This document shows positions 1 to 8,676 of a DNA stretch of 35,884 bases, in pieces. The position numbers were made by a program, and so were the translations under genes. The notes under the pieces were generated by a model. That model ran no database searches. It worked only from the letters and a program-made list of their open reading frames with translations, and had not been told where the DNA came from. Position 1 is the first letter of the stretch. Each line of letters opens with the position of its first letter. Source of the stretch: Maricaulis sp. (GTDB lineage: Bacteria; Pseudomonadota; Alphaproteobacteria; Caulobacterales; Maricaulaceae); the NCBI RefSeq assembly GCF_030149235.1, contig NZ_JASBRW010000083.1, forward strand, positions 111,964-147,847, written 5' to 3'.

Positions 1-8
1 CTCACCAG

Positions 9-33
9 CCCCGGAGATTCCAATCATCCGGGG
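9..33. repeat. GC-rich hairpin upstream of the TonB-dependent receptor
   Basis: CCCCGGA at 9-15 pairs with TCCGGGG at 27-33, and GA/TC extend the stem inward. The same heptamer arms recur at 8108-8126. It could be the terminator of a gene left of the window, a 5' UTR hairpin of the receptor mRNA, or one copy of a dispersed palindrome. No T-run follows it, so a classical terminator is not well supported. Confidence 0.4.
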
Positions 34-67
34 CGTGTATCAAACGGTTGATCAGGATCCACTACAC

Positions 68-2284
68 ATGACGACCATCTCTACTGCCCGCGCCGCGCTG
101 CTCGCCGGTACCGCTCTCGCCGCTGCTATCAGCACCGGCTTTTCTGCTCCGGCCATCGCGCAGGACGCTCAACTGGAAACCATCACCGTGACGACCAATC
201 GTCGCGAGGAAAGCATCCAGGACGTTGCCGCGTCGGTGACCGCCGCATCCGGCGAAGCCATCGCACCGCTGTCTGAAGGCGGCGCTGATATCCGAGCCCT
301 CGCCGCCCGCGTCCCGAGCCTCTACGCCGAAAGCTCCAACGGCCGTGTTGCGCCGCGCTTCTACATCCGCGGCCTCGGCAATACCGATTTCGATCTGGCC
401 GCTTCCCAGCCGGTCTCCGTGATCATGGACGACATCGTCCAGGAAAACGTGATCCTGAAAAGCTTCCCGCTGTTCGATATCGAGCAGGTTGAAATCGCAC
501 GCGGCCCGCAGGGCACGCTATTCGGTCGCAACACCACCGCCGGTACGATCAAGTTCGACAGCGTTCGTCCGAGCGAAGAAACCGACGCCTATATCGCCGC
601 AACGGCGGGTACGCTGGGCACGCTCAACGCTGAAGCAGCCCTCGGCGGCACGATTGTCGACGACCTGCTCACCGGCCGCGTCTCGATCATGACGCAGAAC
701 CGTGGCGACTGGATCGACAATGCCTTCACCGGTGAAGACGACGCCCTGGGCGGTCACCGCGAATGGGCCGGCCGTGCGCAGTTCATGTACACGCCGAGCG
801 AAGATTTCGACGTCCTGTTCAATGTCCATGGCCGTTCCCTGGTCGGCACGTCGGCTGTCTTCCGCGCCAACATCCTGACCGCAGGCTCGAATGATCTGAA
901 CTCGAACTTCGTTCGTGACGAAGTCTATTTCGATGGCGGCTACAACAACCCGCAGAGCTATGACAGCTGGGGTACGAGCGCGACGGCCAATGTCTATTTC
1001 GACGACGGCATCACCCTCACCTCCATCACCGGTTATGAAACCGCTGAAGGCCGCTCCCTCGGCGATATCGATGGCGGCAACATGGTCTCCGGCCCGGGCT
1101 TCATCCCCTTCCCGTCCCAGACCCAGGACGGTCTCGATGATCTCGACCAATTCACCCAGGAATTCCGTCTGGCGTCTTCTGACGACCTGACCACGACCTG
1201 GCAGGTGGGTGCGTATTTCTTCGACAGCGAGTTTGACATCACCACGACGGATCCGGACGGCATCTTCCCGCCGACCACCACCGTGCGTCACTCCAACGAG
1301 CTGTGGGCCCTGTTCGGCCAGGTCAGCCACCAGGCCACTGAGCGCCTGCAGCTGTCCGGCGGCGTGCGCTATACCAGCGACGAAAAAGGCCTCGAGGTTG
1401 TCCAGGCTGTCTGGCCTGCCGGCGGTCCGGTTGAAGTGTCGGATGAAGAGTTCAGCTGGGACCTGTCCGCATATTACGACCTCGACGACAGCACGGCCCT
1501 GTTCGGCCGTGTCGCCCGCGGCTTCCGTGGCCCGTCGATCCAGGCGCGTGATGTCGCCTTCTTCAACCCGCCGTCCGTTGCCGACAGCGAAACCTCGATC
1601 TCCTACGAAGCCGGTATCAAGTCCGAGCCCTTCGGTGGTCGCGCCCGCATCAATGCAACGGCCTTCTACTACACCGTCTCCGATCTGCAGCTGTCCGCTG
1701 TCGGCGGCGCCGGCAATCTGGTCCAGCTGGTCAATGCCGACGAAGGCGAAGGCTATGGCTTCGAGATCGACAGTGAGTTCCTGGTCTCCGACAACCTGCT
1801 GATCACCGCAGGTGCAAGCTGGAACAAAACCGAGCTGAATGATGACGACCTGCTGGTCGGCATCTGTGCCCAGTGCACCGTCACCGATCCGCTCGTCAAT
1901 GTCGGCGGTACCGATCGCGCCGCTGTGGACGGCAACCCCTTCCCGCAGGCTCCGGAATGGATCGTCTCCTTCACGGCCCGCTATTCCATCCCGGCCGCTG
2001 ATGGCGGTGAGTGGTTTGCCTACACCGACTGGTTCTACCAGGGCGAGACCAACCTCTTCCTGTACGAGTCCCAGGAATTCAACTCCGACGGCAATTTCGA
2101 AGGCGGTCTGCGCCTCGGTTATGCCGGCGAGAATTCCGGCGGTTACCCGTTCGAAGCCGCCATCTTCGTGCGTAACATCACCGACGAGGAAAACCTCGTT
2201 GGCGGCATCGACTTCAACAACAATACCGGCTTCGTCAACGAGCCGCGCGTGTGGGGCCTGTCCTACCGCATGAGCCTGAACTAG
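68..2284 (+). CDS. TonB-dependent outer-membrane receptor
   Basis: A 738-residue outer-membrane beta-barrel transporter that would use TonB/ExbBD energy to import a siderophore, vitamin or organic ligand; the substrate cannot be read from the sequence. The start at ATG 68 gives an immediate Sec signal (basic start, Ala/Leu-rich core, cleavage near APAIAQ). An in-frame GTG at 35 would add 11 residues in front of the signal and is less likely. After cleavage comes a TonB-box-like LETITVTTNRR, then the plug domain (about residues 40-150, with the IRGLGN and RGPQGTLFGRNTTAGTI signatures), then the barrel. The C-terminus reads SYRMSLN, so the usual final aromatic residue is absent. The gene converges on the acylase gene and is separated from it by a terminator. 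Size and Cys-pair loop resemble the receptors common in Caulobacterales and sphingomonads. Confidence 0.93.
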   Translation: MTTISTARAALLAGTALAAAISTGFSAPAIAQDAQLETITVTTNRREESIQDVAASVTAASGEAIAPLSEGGADIRALAARVPSLYAESSNGRVAPRFYIRGLGNTDFDLAASQPVSVIMDDIVQENVILKSFPLFDIEQVEIARGPQGTLFGRNTTAGTIKFDSVRPSEETDAYIAATAGTLGTLNAEAALGGTIVDDLLTGRVSIMTQNRGDWIDNAFTGEDDALGGHREWAGRAQFMYTPSEDFDVLFNVHGRSLVGTSAVFRANILTAGSNDLNSNFVRDEVYFDGGYNNPQSYDSWGTSATANVYFDDGITLTSITGYETAEGRSLGDIDGGNMVSGPGFIPFPSQTQDGLDDLDQFTQEFRLASSDDLTTTWQVGAYFFDSEFDITTTDPDGIFPPTTTVRHSNELWALFGQVSHQATERLQLSGGVRYTSDEKGLEVVQAVWPAGGPVEVSDEEFSWDLSAYYDLDDSTALFGRVARGFRGPSIQARDVAFFNPPSVADSETSISYEAGIKSEPFGGRARINATAFYYTVSDLQLSAVGGAGNLVQLVNADEGEGYGFEIDSEFLVSDNLLITAGASWNKTELNDDDLLVGICAQCTVTDPLVNVGGTDRAAVDGNPFPQAPEWIVSFTARYSIPAADGGEWFAYTDWFYQGETNLFLYESQEFNSDGNFEGGLRLGYAGENSGGYPFEAAIFVRNITDEENLVGGIDFNNNTGFVNEPRVWGLSYRMSLN

Positions 2285-2305
2285 TTCGGGTTCGACCACG
2301 AAGCG

Positions 2306-2341
2306 AAAGCCCCGGGCCAACAGGTCCGGGGCTTTTCTTTT
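2306..2341 (+). terminator. Rho-independent terminator after the TonB-dependent receptor
   Basis: A perfect 10-bp stem, AAAGCCCCGG (2306-2315) with CCGGGGCTTT (2326-2335), has a 10-nt loop and is followed by TTTCTTTT-like sequence. It lies 21 bases after the receptor stop. Read from the other strand it sits just beyond the acylase stop and could act weakly in that direction too. Confidence 0.9.
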
Positions 2342-2350
2342 GCCTGCAGT

Positions 2351-4477
2351 TCACTGCGCCGGCGCGGCCAGCTCCCAATCGATTTCCCGCCATTCTTCGC
2401 GCGCGAACAAAACCGCCTGATCGTCAAAGTGGGGTGAGCTTTCATCGATCGTGGCGGAGCCATATTGATGGATCGCCTGCGAGCGCATCTCGCCCTCCGC
2501 GCTCCATTCCACCGCCATGATGTAGGTGTCACCGGCGACACCGCGGATGCGACCGTCCGCGTCGAGCCCGTCATTCGCGCCATAGACCGCGCGCAACACG
2601 TCCGGCCCGCCGCCCAGCGGCATGTCGACATCACCGCGCACCATGCGATTGATCTCGCCCCACTCCGGATCGAGGCGGCCATGATGCTGCATCAGCTCGG
2701 CCGCCGCCGCCAAGAGCGCCTCGCGCGGGTCCATCAGCCAGGGGTCCTCGTGATGCCGGTTGCCTATGCAGCGCACCGCCGTGAGCACGCCGATGGCGGC
2801 GTGACGATTGGGGATGTCGGTCGAGAGATCCCAGTCACCGATCAGGCCCTGGGCCTCGGCCAGCAGCGGATCATCCGAGACATCCAGGGCCAGAACCTCG
2901 CGCATCAGCCGTCCGACGGCCGAGTTCTCCGAATAGGTCTTGTCGAACTTGATCTCCAGCAGCCGCTCGCGCGACAGCGAGGTTTCGGCCCGCAGTAATT
3001 CCAGCCCGCGATGACCACGATTGGTCATGCGCGGCTCGATGCCGAAGGTCGGCGAGAAATCGGCGGGGTCGATATTCTCCTCAACCACCGTCGCGTCAAA
3101 AACGGTCTGATTGGCCGACAACAGCCAACCGGCTTGTGGATTGATATAGGCCGGCAGCGTGCCGAACGGGTGATAGCCCTGCCAGATCAGCTCGGAGCGG
3201 TCGCCGGGCAGATACTGGCGCCAGTCATAACCCTCGACCCGGTCCGGCATCACCGCATTGTAGAGATAGGCGATATTGCCCTCGCGGTCGGCATAGATGG
3301 TGTTGAGCGAGGAGATCGCATCCATCTCCATGGCGCCAAGCCAGTCGGAGAGGTTTTGCGCCCGGTTCATGCGATACCATTGCTCGACCTGGCGTACCTC
3401 GTCCATGCCGGAATAGCGAATGGCATAGTCGCCGTGTTCGGTGCGTACGACCGGACCATGCTCGGACCACCACAGATCGCGCTCCACCGTCCAGCGGATC
3501 GAGCCGAACAGGCGCACATTGAGCCGCGCCGTGCCATGCTCGAGATCGCGCCATTCACCGTCGAGCAAATAGCGGTCGCCCTCGGTCTCCAGCACATAGA
3601 TATCCGCGAGGTCGGGCAGGTTGACCGTGTGCGCCCAGCCCAGATCGGCATTATGACCATGCAGGATCAACGGTGCGCCGGGGAAGGTTCCGCCGGCCAT
3701 GTCCCAGCCCTCCTGCGAGCGCAGCCGCGCCTCATACCAGGCCACCGGCCCCTCATAGGGCTGGTGCGAATTGATGATCAGGCGGGTGGCGCCATCGTCG
3801 GAAAAGCTCGGCGCAATGGCAAAGGCGTTGGACCCGAAGGGCAGGCGCTGGCCTTCCAGCCATTGAAACGCCGTATCGGTATCGGCCATGGAGATAGTGC
3901 GCTGGCGCTCATCCTCGAACAGTTCAGCCAGGTCACCATCAAGCCCGTACATGAAAGGCGTACGCAGGACAAAACCGGCGACGATATCCTCACCCGTCAC
4001 CGGCAGGGCGCCGCCCCAGACGCGCATCGGGTTCTCCGCCGCATAAAGCGTGATCCCGGCCGCATAGGCCTCGAGAATGGCACGCGTTTCCTCGGTCAGA
4101 TCGGAGGTGTAGCGCTCCGAGACCAGCTCGCGGATACGCAACAGGCGCACGATATAGTCGGTCGGCGCCGCATCGGGACCTTCAAACCGCGCCAGCTGGC
4201 CGCGCGCCGCGATCAGCGTGGTCTGGATCGTCTCCCAGTCATCGCTGGCATGGGCATAGCCCAGCCCGAAGGCGGTATCGGCATCGCGTTCACCCCAGAT
4301 ATGCGGCACGCCATATTCATCGCGGGTGATGGTGTGCCTGGCGTAAGGCGCAGCGGCCTCCTCGGCCGCTTCCAGGCTGATGCCCGGGCCGGGCCCGAGC
4401 GTGAATTTTGCCAGCCCAGCCAATACCAGCGCCAGCACCAAAACACCGGCAAATACCCAACGGTTCAATCCAATCAC
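2351..4477 (-). CDS. Penicillin acylase family (Ntn) hydrolase
   Basis: A 708-residue member of the penicillin/AHL/aculeacin acylase family. These hydrolyse N-acyl amide bonds after autocatalytic splitting of the precursor into two chains. I chose GTG 4477 because GGGAGG lies 7-8 bases upstream and an N-terminal signal/anchor (about residues 5-25) follows at once; the frame stays open another 42 codons upstream but reads as non-coding. The N-terminal part has the family pattern TRDEYGVPHIWG and GYAHASDDW. The likely processing site is PFG|SNAFA, placing the nucleophile Ser near residue 216, with Asn next to it as in the family. INSHQPYEGP follows, with further typical segments (HGHNADLGWAHT). 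The substrate is unknown: beta-lactams, acyl-homoserine lactones and N-acyl amino acids are all possible. It lies downstream of the amidohydrolase on the same strand but is separated by a terminator. Confidence 0.88.
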   Translation of the reverse strand: MIGLNRWVFAGVLVLALVLAGLAKFTLGPGPGISLEAAEEAAAPYARHTITRDEYGVPHIWGERDADTAFGLGYAHASDDWETIQTTLIAARGQLARFEGPDAAPTDYIVRLLRIRELVSERYTSDLTEETRAILEAYAAGITLYAAENPMRVWGGALPVTGEDIVAGFVLRTPFMYGLDGDLAELFEDERQRTISMADTDTAFQWLEGQRLPFGSNAFAIAPSFSDDGATRLIINSHQPYEGPVAWYEARLRSQEGWDMAGGTFPGAPLILHGHNADLGWAHTVNLPDLADIYVLETEGDRYLLDGEWRDLEHGTARLNVRLFGSIRWTVERDLWWSEHGPVVRTEHGDYAIRYSGMDEVRQVEQWYRMNRAQNLSDWLGAMEMDAISSLNTIYADREGNIAYLYNAVMPDRVEGYDWRQYLPGDRSELIWQGYHPFGTLPAYINPQAGWLLSANQTVFDATVVEENIDPADFSPTFGIEPRMTNRGHRGLELLRAETSLSRERLLEIKFDKTYSENSAVGRLMREVLALDVSDDPLLAEAQGLIGDWDLSTDIPNRHAAIGVLTAVRCIGNRHHEDPWLMDPREALLAAAAELMQHHGRLDPEWGEINRMVRGDVDMPLGGGPDVLRAVYGANDGLDADGRIRGVAGDTYIMAVEWSAEGEMRSQAIHQYGSATIDESSPHFDDQAVLFAREEWREIDWELAAPAQ

Positions 4478-4566
4478 GAAAAGCCCTCCCCGGCCTGTTG
4501 CACAGGAGAGTTGCGGTGTTTTGGGCTGGAGGCAAGGCCGGCCCACTCGCATTGATGTGCAGCCCC

Positions 4567-4597
4567 AAAAAGAAAGGGCGCCGCAGCGGGCGCCCTT
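4567..4597 (-). terminator. Rho-independent terminator after the PD40-amidohydrolase gene
   Basis: On the minus strand the 9-bp stem AAGGGCGCC/GGCGCCCTT (4589-4597 with 4574-4582) is followed by TTTCTTTTT (4566-4575). It lies about 25 bases beyond the stop at 4621. It should separate the amidohydrolase transcript from the acylase gene, which then needs a promoter in 4478-4566. Confidence 0.85.
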
Positions 4598-4620
4598 CCT
4601 CAATCAGATCAGCCCAAGGC

Positions 4621-7600
4621 CTATTCCCAGTAATACGCCTCGCGCGCTTCCTCGCCGGTGATGACTTCATTCATCGTCACCGGGTCATAGAGGCGGCCAT
4701 TGAGCATCACATAGGCGATCTCGTCGGTCTGGTAGATGTCCTCGAGCGGGTTCTCGCGCAGCACGACGAGGTCGGCGAGCTTGCCTTCTTCCAGCGTGCC
4801 AATGTCATCGATGAAGCCGAGATGACGCGCCGGAGCGACGGTGGCCGTGGTCAGCACCTCGAGCGGGGTCATGCCGCCGCGGGCGAAGGACCACATCTCC
4901 CAGTGGGCGGCGAGGCCCTGCTGCTGGCCGTGGGCACCGATGGAGACATGGATGCCGCGCTGGGCCAGCTGGCGCGCCGAGGCGGCCGAATTGGCATCGG
5001 CGAAATTGCTCTCCGGTACCGTGGTGCGGCGCACGGTGGCGGGCAGCAGCACGTGCGGCGGCACGTGCTGGGACAGGATCGGATGCTCCCAGACATTCAT
5101 CGCCTGGCGCCAGAACGGGTCACCGGCGAGACCGCCATAGGTCACCGTCAGCGTCGGGGTCAGCGCCACAGAGGTCTGCTCCCACATGCTCAGCACGTCC
5201 TCATAGAGCGTCGACACCGGAATGTTGTGCTCCATCGAGGTATTGCCATCGATGATCATGGACATGTCCATGTGATAGTTGGAGCCGCCTTCTGATGCGG
5301 TGATCAGATTGGCTTCCATCGCGGCATAGGTGACCTGCTGACGCTGTTCACGGCGCGGCTGGTTATAGTTCTTGATGCCGTGAGCACCCTGCGCCTGCAG
5401 GCGGAAGACGTGTTCACGGGCATCGGCCTCGCCATCGATCGCGGCATGGAAACCCGGAGCCCGGGCGCCATAGACGATCTCGCCGGTGGAATAGGTCCGC
5501 GGCTGCAACTGCACGCCGGCGCGCTGGTATTCGGCGGCCGGGAAGATCGATGCGGCCGAGCTGGACGGGTCGAAGATCGTGGTCACACCAAGCGCGAGAT
5601 GCGCAAGGGTCGACCAGTTCTGCTGCGGGATAATGCCGTCGCTGGCCTGCGGGCCGTGGGCGTGGGCATCAATGAAGCCCGGCGTGATGGTGTGGCCGGA
5701 CATGTCCGACACAACCGCGCCCTCGGGGATCTCGACAGAGCCGGCCTCGCCGATCGCAACAATGCGGTTGCCGTCGATGACGATGACGCCGTTTTCGATC
5801 ACGCCGCCATCTTCACCGGCCATGGTGATGAGACGGGCACCGGTGATCGCCACCATGCCGTCAGGGCGATCGGTCTCGATCGTCATGGCCAGGGAGATAC
5901 CCTCGCCCGGCTCCGGCGGCGTATAGGCTTCCGCCTCGTCATCGCCCGGATTGGGGCGGATCTGGTCGATCGTGGCCGAGAACAGCTCGGCCCCCATGGT
6001 CCAGTTGACGCGATTGCCGTCTTCCGACCAGTGAATGTCCGTGCCGCCATTGCCCGACAGCTCCACCACCGGCAGCGCGCCGGTATTATTGGAGACCGAC
6101 AGGTTTTGCGGGCCGACCGGCATCGGCATGACCCAGGCGTCGTAGTTTTCGCGGAAGGCGAGATGACGCTCATCCGGGGAAACATGGAACTCACCCGTCA
6201 TGCCGCCATTGGCATGCACGCGCTCGTCAAATCCATCCAGATTGACCGAGTAGAGCTCCAGGCCCGGCGCGCGCCGCGTCAGGAAGATGCGGTCATTGGA
6301 GGCACCGAAATGCGGGTTGGAACCGCTATCGGCCACTTCACGCATCTCGCCACCGCGGGCGGAGACCGTGAAGATACCGGTGCTCTCAGACCATTCATTC
6401 GAGGTCAGGAAACCGCCGCCGTCTTTTTCAAACACAACCGTATTGCCATCCGGCGAGAAGCGCGGGCGACGATAAATGCCCGGCTCACGGGTCAGCGTGC
6501 GCTCGCCACGGCCGGCGGCCGTGACGGTGCGGATCGAACCGAGCTCGGCATCATCCCAGGTGGCGAAGACGATGCGGCTGCCATCGCGGCTCCAGGAGGC
6601 GAACAGTTCGCGGCGATCGGAGCTGTCGCGGGTCAGCCGGCGCGGCTCGCCACCATCGGTGTCCATGATGTAGAGCTTGCCGAGGTTCTCAAACACGACT
6701 TGGCTGCCATCCGGAGACACCGAGGTGAAGCGCGGCATGCGCGTCTCGAACGTGTCCGGCGCGACCGGCACCGCCGGGCGGACCGGGTCGATCACCTCGC
6801 GCGTATCGTTCACTTCGAACGGGATCGGGGTGACTTCCTCGGTCTCGATATCGATGCGGTGGATACCGCCGCCGGACCAGAACACGATGGAGCCGCTGTC
6901 CGGCGTCCAGTCCATGTTCGGATACATGCCGACAACACCCCAGGTTTCCTGGTTGTCGCGGTCCAGATTGTCATAGATGCGGCGGGTCTCACCGGACTGA
7001 AGGTCCTTGATGTAGAGACCGGACTGCATGTGAACCCGGCGCACGAAGGCGATATAGCGCCCGTCCGGAGACGGCGCAGCGCGCACCGCACCACCGGCCC
7101 CGTCGACGGCGGTATCGATCTCGCCGGTCTGCATGTCATAGCGGCGGATATTGAACAGATCGCCGTTGGAATCGTCCGCATAGGTGAAGCTATTCCCCGG
7201 GCTCACGGCGCGGGTATAATAGATATAGCGGCCATCGGGCGAGAAAATCGGCTCGCCCTGTTCCTTCTGGTATTGCGGGTTCGGGCGTTCCACCAGCGCG
7301 GAACCGCTCCCGCCGAGCACGTGGTAGAGCCAGATCTCGCCGGTACCGGCCGAGCGCGAGGTGGTGAAGTGCTTGCGCGCGGCGATATAGCGGCCATCCG
7401 GCGACCAGGTCGGGTTGTTCAGAAGGCGGAAGTTTTCCTGCGTCACCTGGCGGGCATTCTCGCCATCCACGTCCATGACCCAGATATTATCCCCACCCCC
7501 GCGATCCGAGGTGAAGGCGATCTGGGAGCCGTCCGGAGAAAAACGCGGCTGGATTTCCCAGGCCAGGCCGGAGGCGATATTGGTCGCTTCGCCACCGCTG

Positions 7601-7860
7601 ATCGGCATGGTGTAGATGTCGCCCATGAGGTCGAAAGCGATGGTCTGCCCGTCCGGGCTGACATCGACCGACATCCAGGTGCCTTCGGTGACGTTGAAAT
7701 CGATTTCCCGCGTTTCCATCGGCGGGTTGGACACATCCCAACCTTCCGGCGCCGCCTCTTCTGCTTCCGTCTCGGCTTCCACGTCGGCTTCCTGGAAGGC
7801 CCAGCCCGGTGCGGATGCCAGAATCGTAGACGCTGTCAGCGCCGCAATAAATCGTTTCAT
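4621..7860 (-). CDS. Exported PD40 beta-propeller amidohydrolase fusion protein
   Basis: A 1079-residue protein. ATG 7860 has GAGGGGAG upstream and opens directly into a Sec signal (MKRFIAALTASTILASAPGWA), so it should be periplasmic. Residues about 60-640 carry many TolB/PD40-type repeats with SPDGxxIAF motifs, forming one or two beta-propellers. The last 400 residues are an amidohydrolase (imidazolonepropionase-like) TIM barrel with the metal motif HAH near residues 733-735, later histidines in SNYHMDM and MEHNIP, and the usual closing segment GKLADLVVLRENP. The position where many amidohydrolases carry the catalytic Asp reads GAHGQQQG; from memory this is typical of this fused subfamily. 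Such proteins are often annotated as Xaa-Pro dipeptidase-like or TolB-like peptidases, but the substrate is unknown. Confidence 0.9.
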   Translation of the reverse strand: MKRFIAALTASTILASAPGWAFQEADVEAETEAEEAAPEGWDVSNPPMETREIDFNVTEGTWMSVDVSPDGQTIAFDLMGDIYTMPISGGEATNIASGLAWEIQPRFSPDGSQIAFTSDRGGGDNIWVMDVDGENARQVTQENFRLLNNPTWSPDGRYIAARKHFTTSRSAGTGEIWLYHVLGGSGSALVERPNPQYQKEQGEPIFSPDGRYIYYTRAVSPGNSFTYADDSNGDLFNIRRYDMQTGEIDTAVDGAGGAVRAAPSPDGRYIAFVRRVHMQSGLYIKDLQSGETRRIYDNLDRDNQETWGVVGMYPNMDWTPDSGSIVFWSGGGIHRIDIETEEVTPIPFEVNDTREVIDPVRPAVPVAPDTFETRMPRFTSVSPDGSQVVFENLGKLYIMDTDGGEPRRLTRDSSDRRELFASWSRDGSRIVFATWDDAELGSIRTVTAAGRGERTLTREPGIYRRPRFSPDGNTVVFEKDGGGFLTSNEWSESTGIFTVSARGGEMREVADSGSNPHFGASNDRIFLTRRAPGLELYSVNLDGFDERVHANGGMTGEFHVSPDERHLAFRENYDAWVMPMPVGPQNLSVSNNTGALPVVELSGNGGTDIHWSEDGNRVNWTMGAELFSATIDQIRPNPGDDEAEAYTPPEPGEGISLAMTIETDRPDGMVAITGARLITMAGEDGGVIENGVIVIDGNRIVAIGEAGSVEIPEGAVVSDMSGHTITPGFIDAHAHGPQASDGIIPQQNWSTLAHLALGVTTIFDPSSSAASIFPAAEYQRAGVQLQPRTYSTGEIVYGARAPGFHAAIDGEADAREHVFRLQAQGAHGIKNYNQPRREQRQQVTYAAMEANLITASEGGSNYHMDMSMIIDGNTSMEHNIPVSTLYEDVLSMWEQTSVALTPTLTVTYGGLAGDPFWRQAMNVWEHPILSQHVPPHVLLPATVRRTTVPESNFADANSAASARQLAQRGIHVSIGAHGQQQGLAAHWEMWSFARGGMTPLEVLTTATVAPARHLGFIDDIGTLEEGKLADLVVLRENPLEDIYQTDEIAYVMLNGRLYDPVTMNEVITGEEAREAYYWE

Positions 7861-8012
7861 GGTGCTCCCCTCGCAATGCGATGTTCTCATTGCCGCCCAA
7901 ACTAGTGCGCATCGCGAAAGAGGCCAAACTAATCATTCGGTGGGCACGGCTTTGTTATCGCGCGGGCGCTCTTTATTGTTATGTTATATCGTTTTTTTCC
8001 TGGTGGCACTTT

Positions 8013-8031
8013 CCCCGACTTCATGTCGGGG
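8013..8031. repeat. Palindrome CCCCGAC-N5-GTCGGGG
   Basis: Arms CCCCGAC (8013-8019) and GTCGGGG (8025-8031) are perfect complements around TTCAT. It belongs to the group of short GC-rich palindromes clustered in this intergenic stretch. Confidence 0.65.
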
Positions 8032-8107
8032 TCTGGCGTTATCCCGGCGTGGATGACTCTGGGCGCTTACGGTTCCAAGAGTCATCGACGGATTTGCGGT
8101 CACCAGG

Positions 8108-8126
8108 CCCCGGAACAAGTCCGGGG
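8108..8126. repeat. Palindrome CCCCGGA-N5-TCCGGGG
   Basis: Arms CCCCGGA (8108-8114) and TCCGGGG (8120-8126) surround ACAAG. The same arms occur at 9-33 before the TonB receptor. Sequences of the type CCGGA-CTTGT-TCCGG are dispersed intergenically in many alphaproteobacterial genomes. Confidence 0.65.
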
Positions 8127-8157
8127 GAAAATGGGGCAGGATATCAACACATACCCC

Positions 8158-8235
8158 CCTCATCCCGGGCTTGATCCGGAACCTAGAGAGGTCACGCTCA
8201 ACGTCATCGGGGTCCCGGATCAAGTCCGGGATGAG
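8158..8235. repeat. Inverted pair of CATCCCGG-CTTGATCCGG palindromic elements
   Basis: The unit at 8158-8184 (CATCCCGGGCTTGATCCGG followed by AACC) recurs in opposite orientation at 8209-8235, where the reverse complement reads CATCCCGGACTTGATCCGGG. Each unit is itself a palindrome; the second is perfect, TCCCGGA (8213-8219) with TCCGGGA (8225-8231). Two facing copies about 25 bases apart can also pair with each other into a long stem. This matches the look of repetitive extragenic palindromes in alphaproteobacteria. Confidence 0.65.
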
Positions 8236-8437
8236 GGAAAACTAATCCTCGGCCCCTGAAGCTCGGCGATAATCCCCCCCAGCTCCCGGGATGAGAGGCG
8301 ATGTGCACGTCGACATCGCCCGGGGGCCAGCGGAGCCTGTCCGCGGTGGGTGCGGTGACGCGCGCTCACCTCCGGCAGGGCGTCGGGGAACGTCGCAGCG
8401 GCACTAAACGAACGACCGCTTCTACGTCCCCGGTTGG

Positions 8438-8603
8438 ACACGGTCCGGAGACGGTCCGGGAAAGCTCCGTGTGCGGGATGCCAGTCATGCCACACAACTA
8501 CACAACAGATACCGGCGCGGCCGGCATTCCGCACGTCCTCTCCTCTTGGAGGGCTTCAGGCCCTCCGAGCGAGACCCCTTGTCTGGATGGTTGCGGAATG
8601 GAG
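8438..8603 (+). ncRNA. Candidate structured RNA element with two alternative pairings
   Basis: Direct observations on the + strand follow. A nested 5' hairpin has ACACGG (8438-8443) with CCGTGT (8467-8472) enclosing CCGGA (8445-8449) with TCCGG (8455-8459). A 12-bp helix with one G-U pairs GTGCGGGATGCC (8471-8482) with GGCATTCCGCAC (8523-8534). A competing 9-bp helix pairs CATTCCGCA (8525-8533) with TGCGGAATG (8592-8600). A perfect 7-bp hairpin GGAGGGC/GCCCTCC (8548-8566) lies inside the second option. The last paired base touches the GGAG (8600-8603) that serves the small ORF at 8611. Two exclusive pairings next to a ribosome binding site are the layout of an RNA switch or attenuator. I recognise no known riboswitch core, so the class is unassigned. 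Confidence 0.35.
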
Positions 8604-8610
8604 ATTTTCA

Positions 8611-8664
8611 ATGAAACGCCATCGCTGGATGAACCCCACGGCGCGTGAGCCGACGCGGGGCTGA
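8611..8664 (+). CDS. Putative 17-residue peptide (possible leader peptide)
   Basis: ATG 8611 to TGA 8662 encodes MKRHRWMNPTAREPTRG. GGAG lies seven bases upstream, an ideal spacing, and the reading frame follows the structured element directly. A terminator-like hairpin follows 12 bases after the stop. The peptide is basic (six Lys/Arg/His in the first half plus two later Arg). It could be a genuine small protein, a regulatory leader, or chance. I do not recognise it. Confidence 0.3.
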   Translation: MKRHRWMNPTAREPTRG

Positions 8665-8676
8665 TCCACCAACTCG

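Larger units (their letters stand above)
7861..8430. other. Intergenic region with palindromes, no gene recognised
   Basis: The first ~130 bases must hold the promoter of the amidohydrolase on the minus strand; I see no convincing -35/-10 pair. Around 7970-7990 there is an AT-rich island (TTTATTGTTATGTTATATCG). From 8013 to 8235 there are three GC-rich palindromes and one imperfect copy (listed separately). 8236-8430 is GC-rich without a credible coding frame. Confidence 0.6.

Noticed and set aside
518-2320. Open frame of 600 codons on the minus strand opposite the TonB receptor
   Set aside because: Antisense to a receptor with signal peptide, plug and barrel; no family motif and no ribosome site.
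5380-7905. Open frame of 841 codons on the + strand opposite the amidohydrolase
   Set aside because: It is antisense to a gene with clear domains; the composition (His, Arg, Asp, Gly rich, no family motif) is what a high-GC complementary frame gives.
8220-8534. Open frame of 104 codons on the minus strand across the palindromes
   Set aside because: It runs through the palindromic repeats and the structured element, lacks a ribosome site and shows no family resemblance.
8438-8603. Known riboswitch classes (TPP, cobalamin, c-di-GMP, SAM) for the structured element
   Set aside because: None of the conserved core strings of those classes is present; only the GAGACCCCTTGTCTGGATGG run vaguely recalls TPP and does not fit its arrangement.
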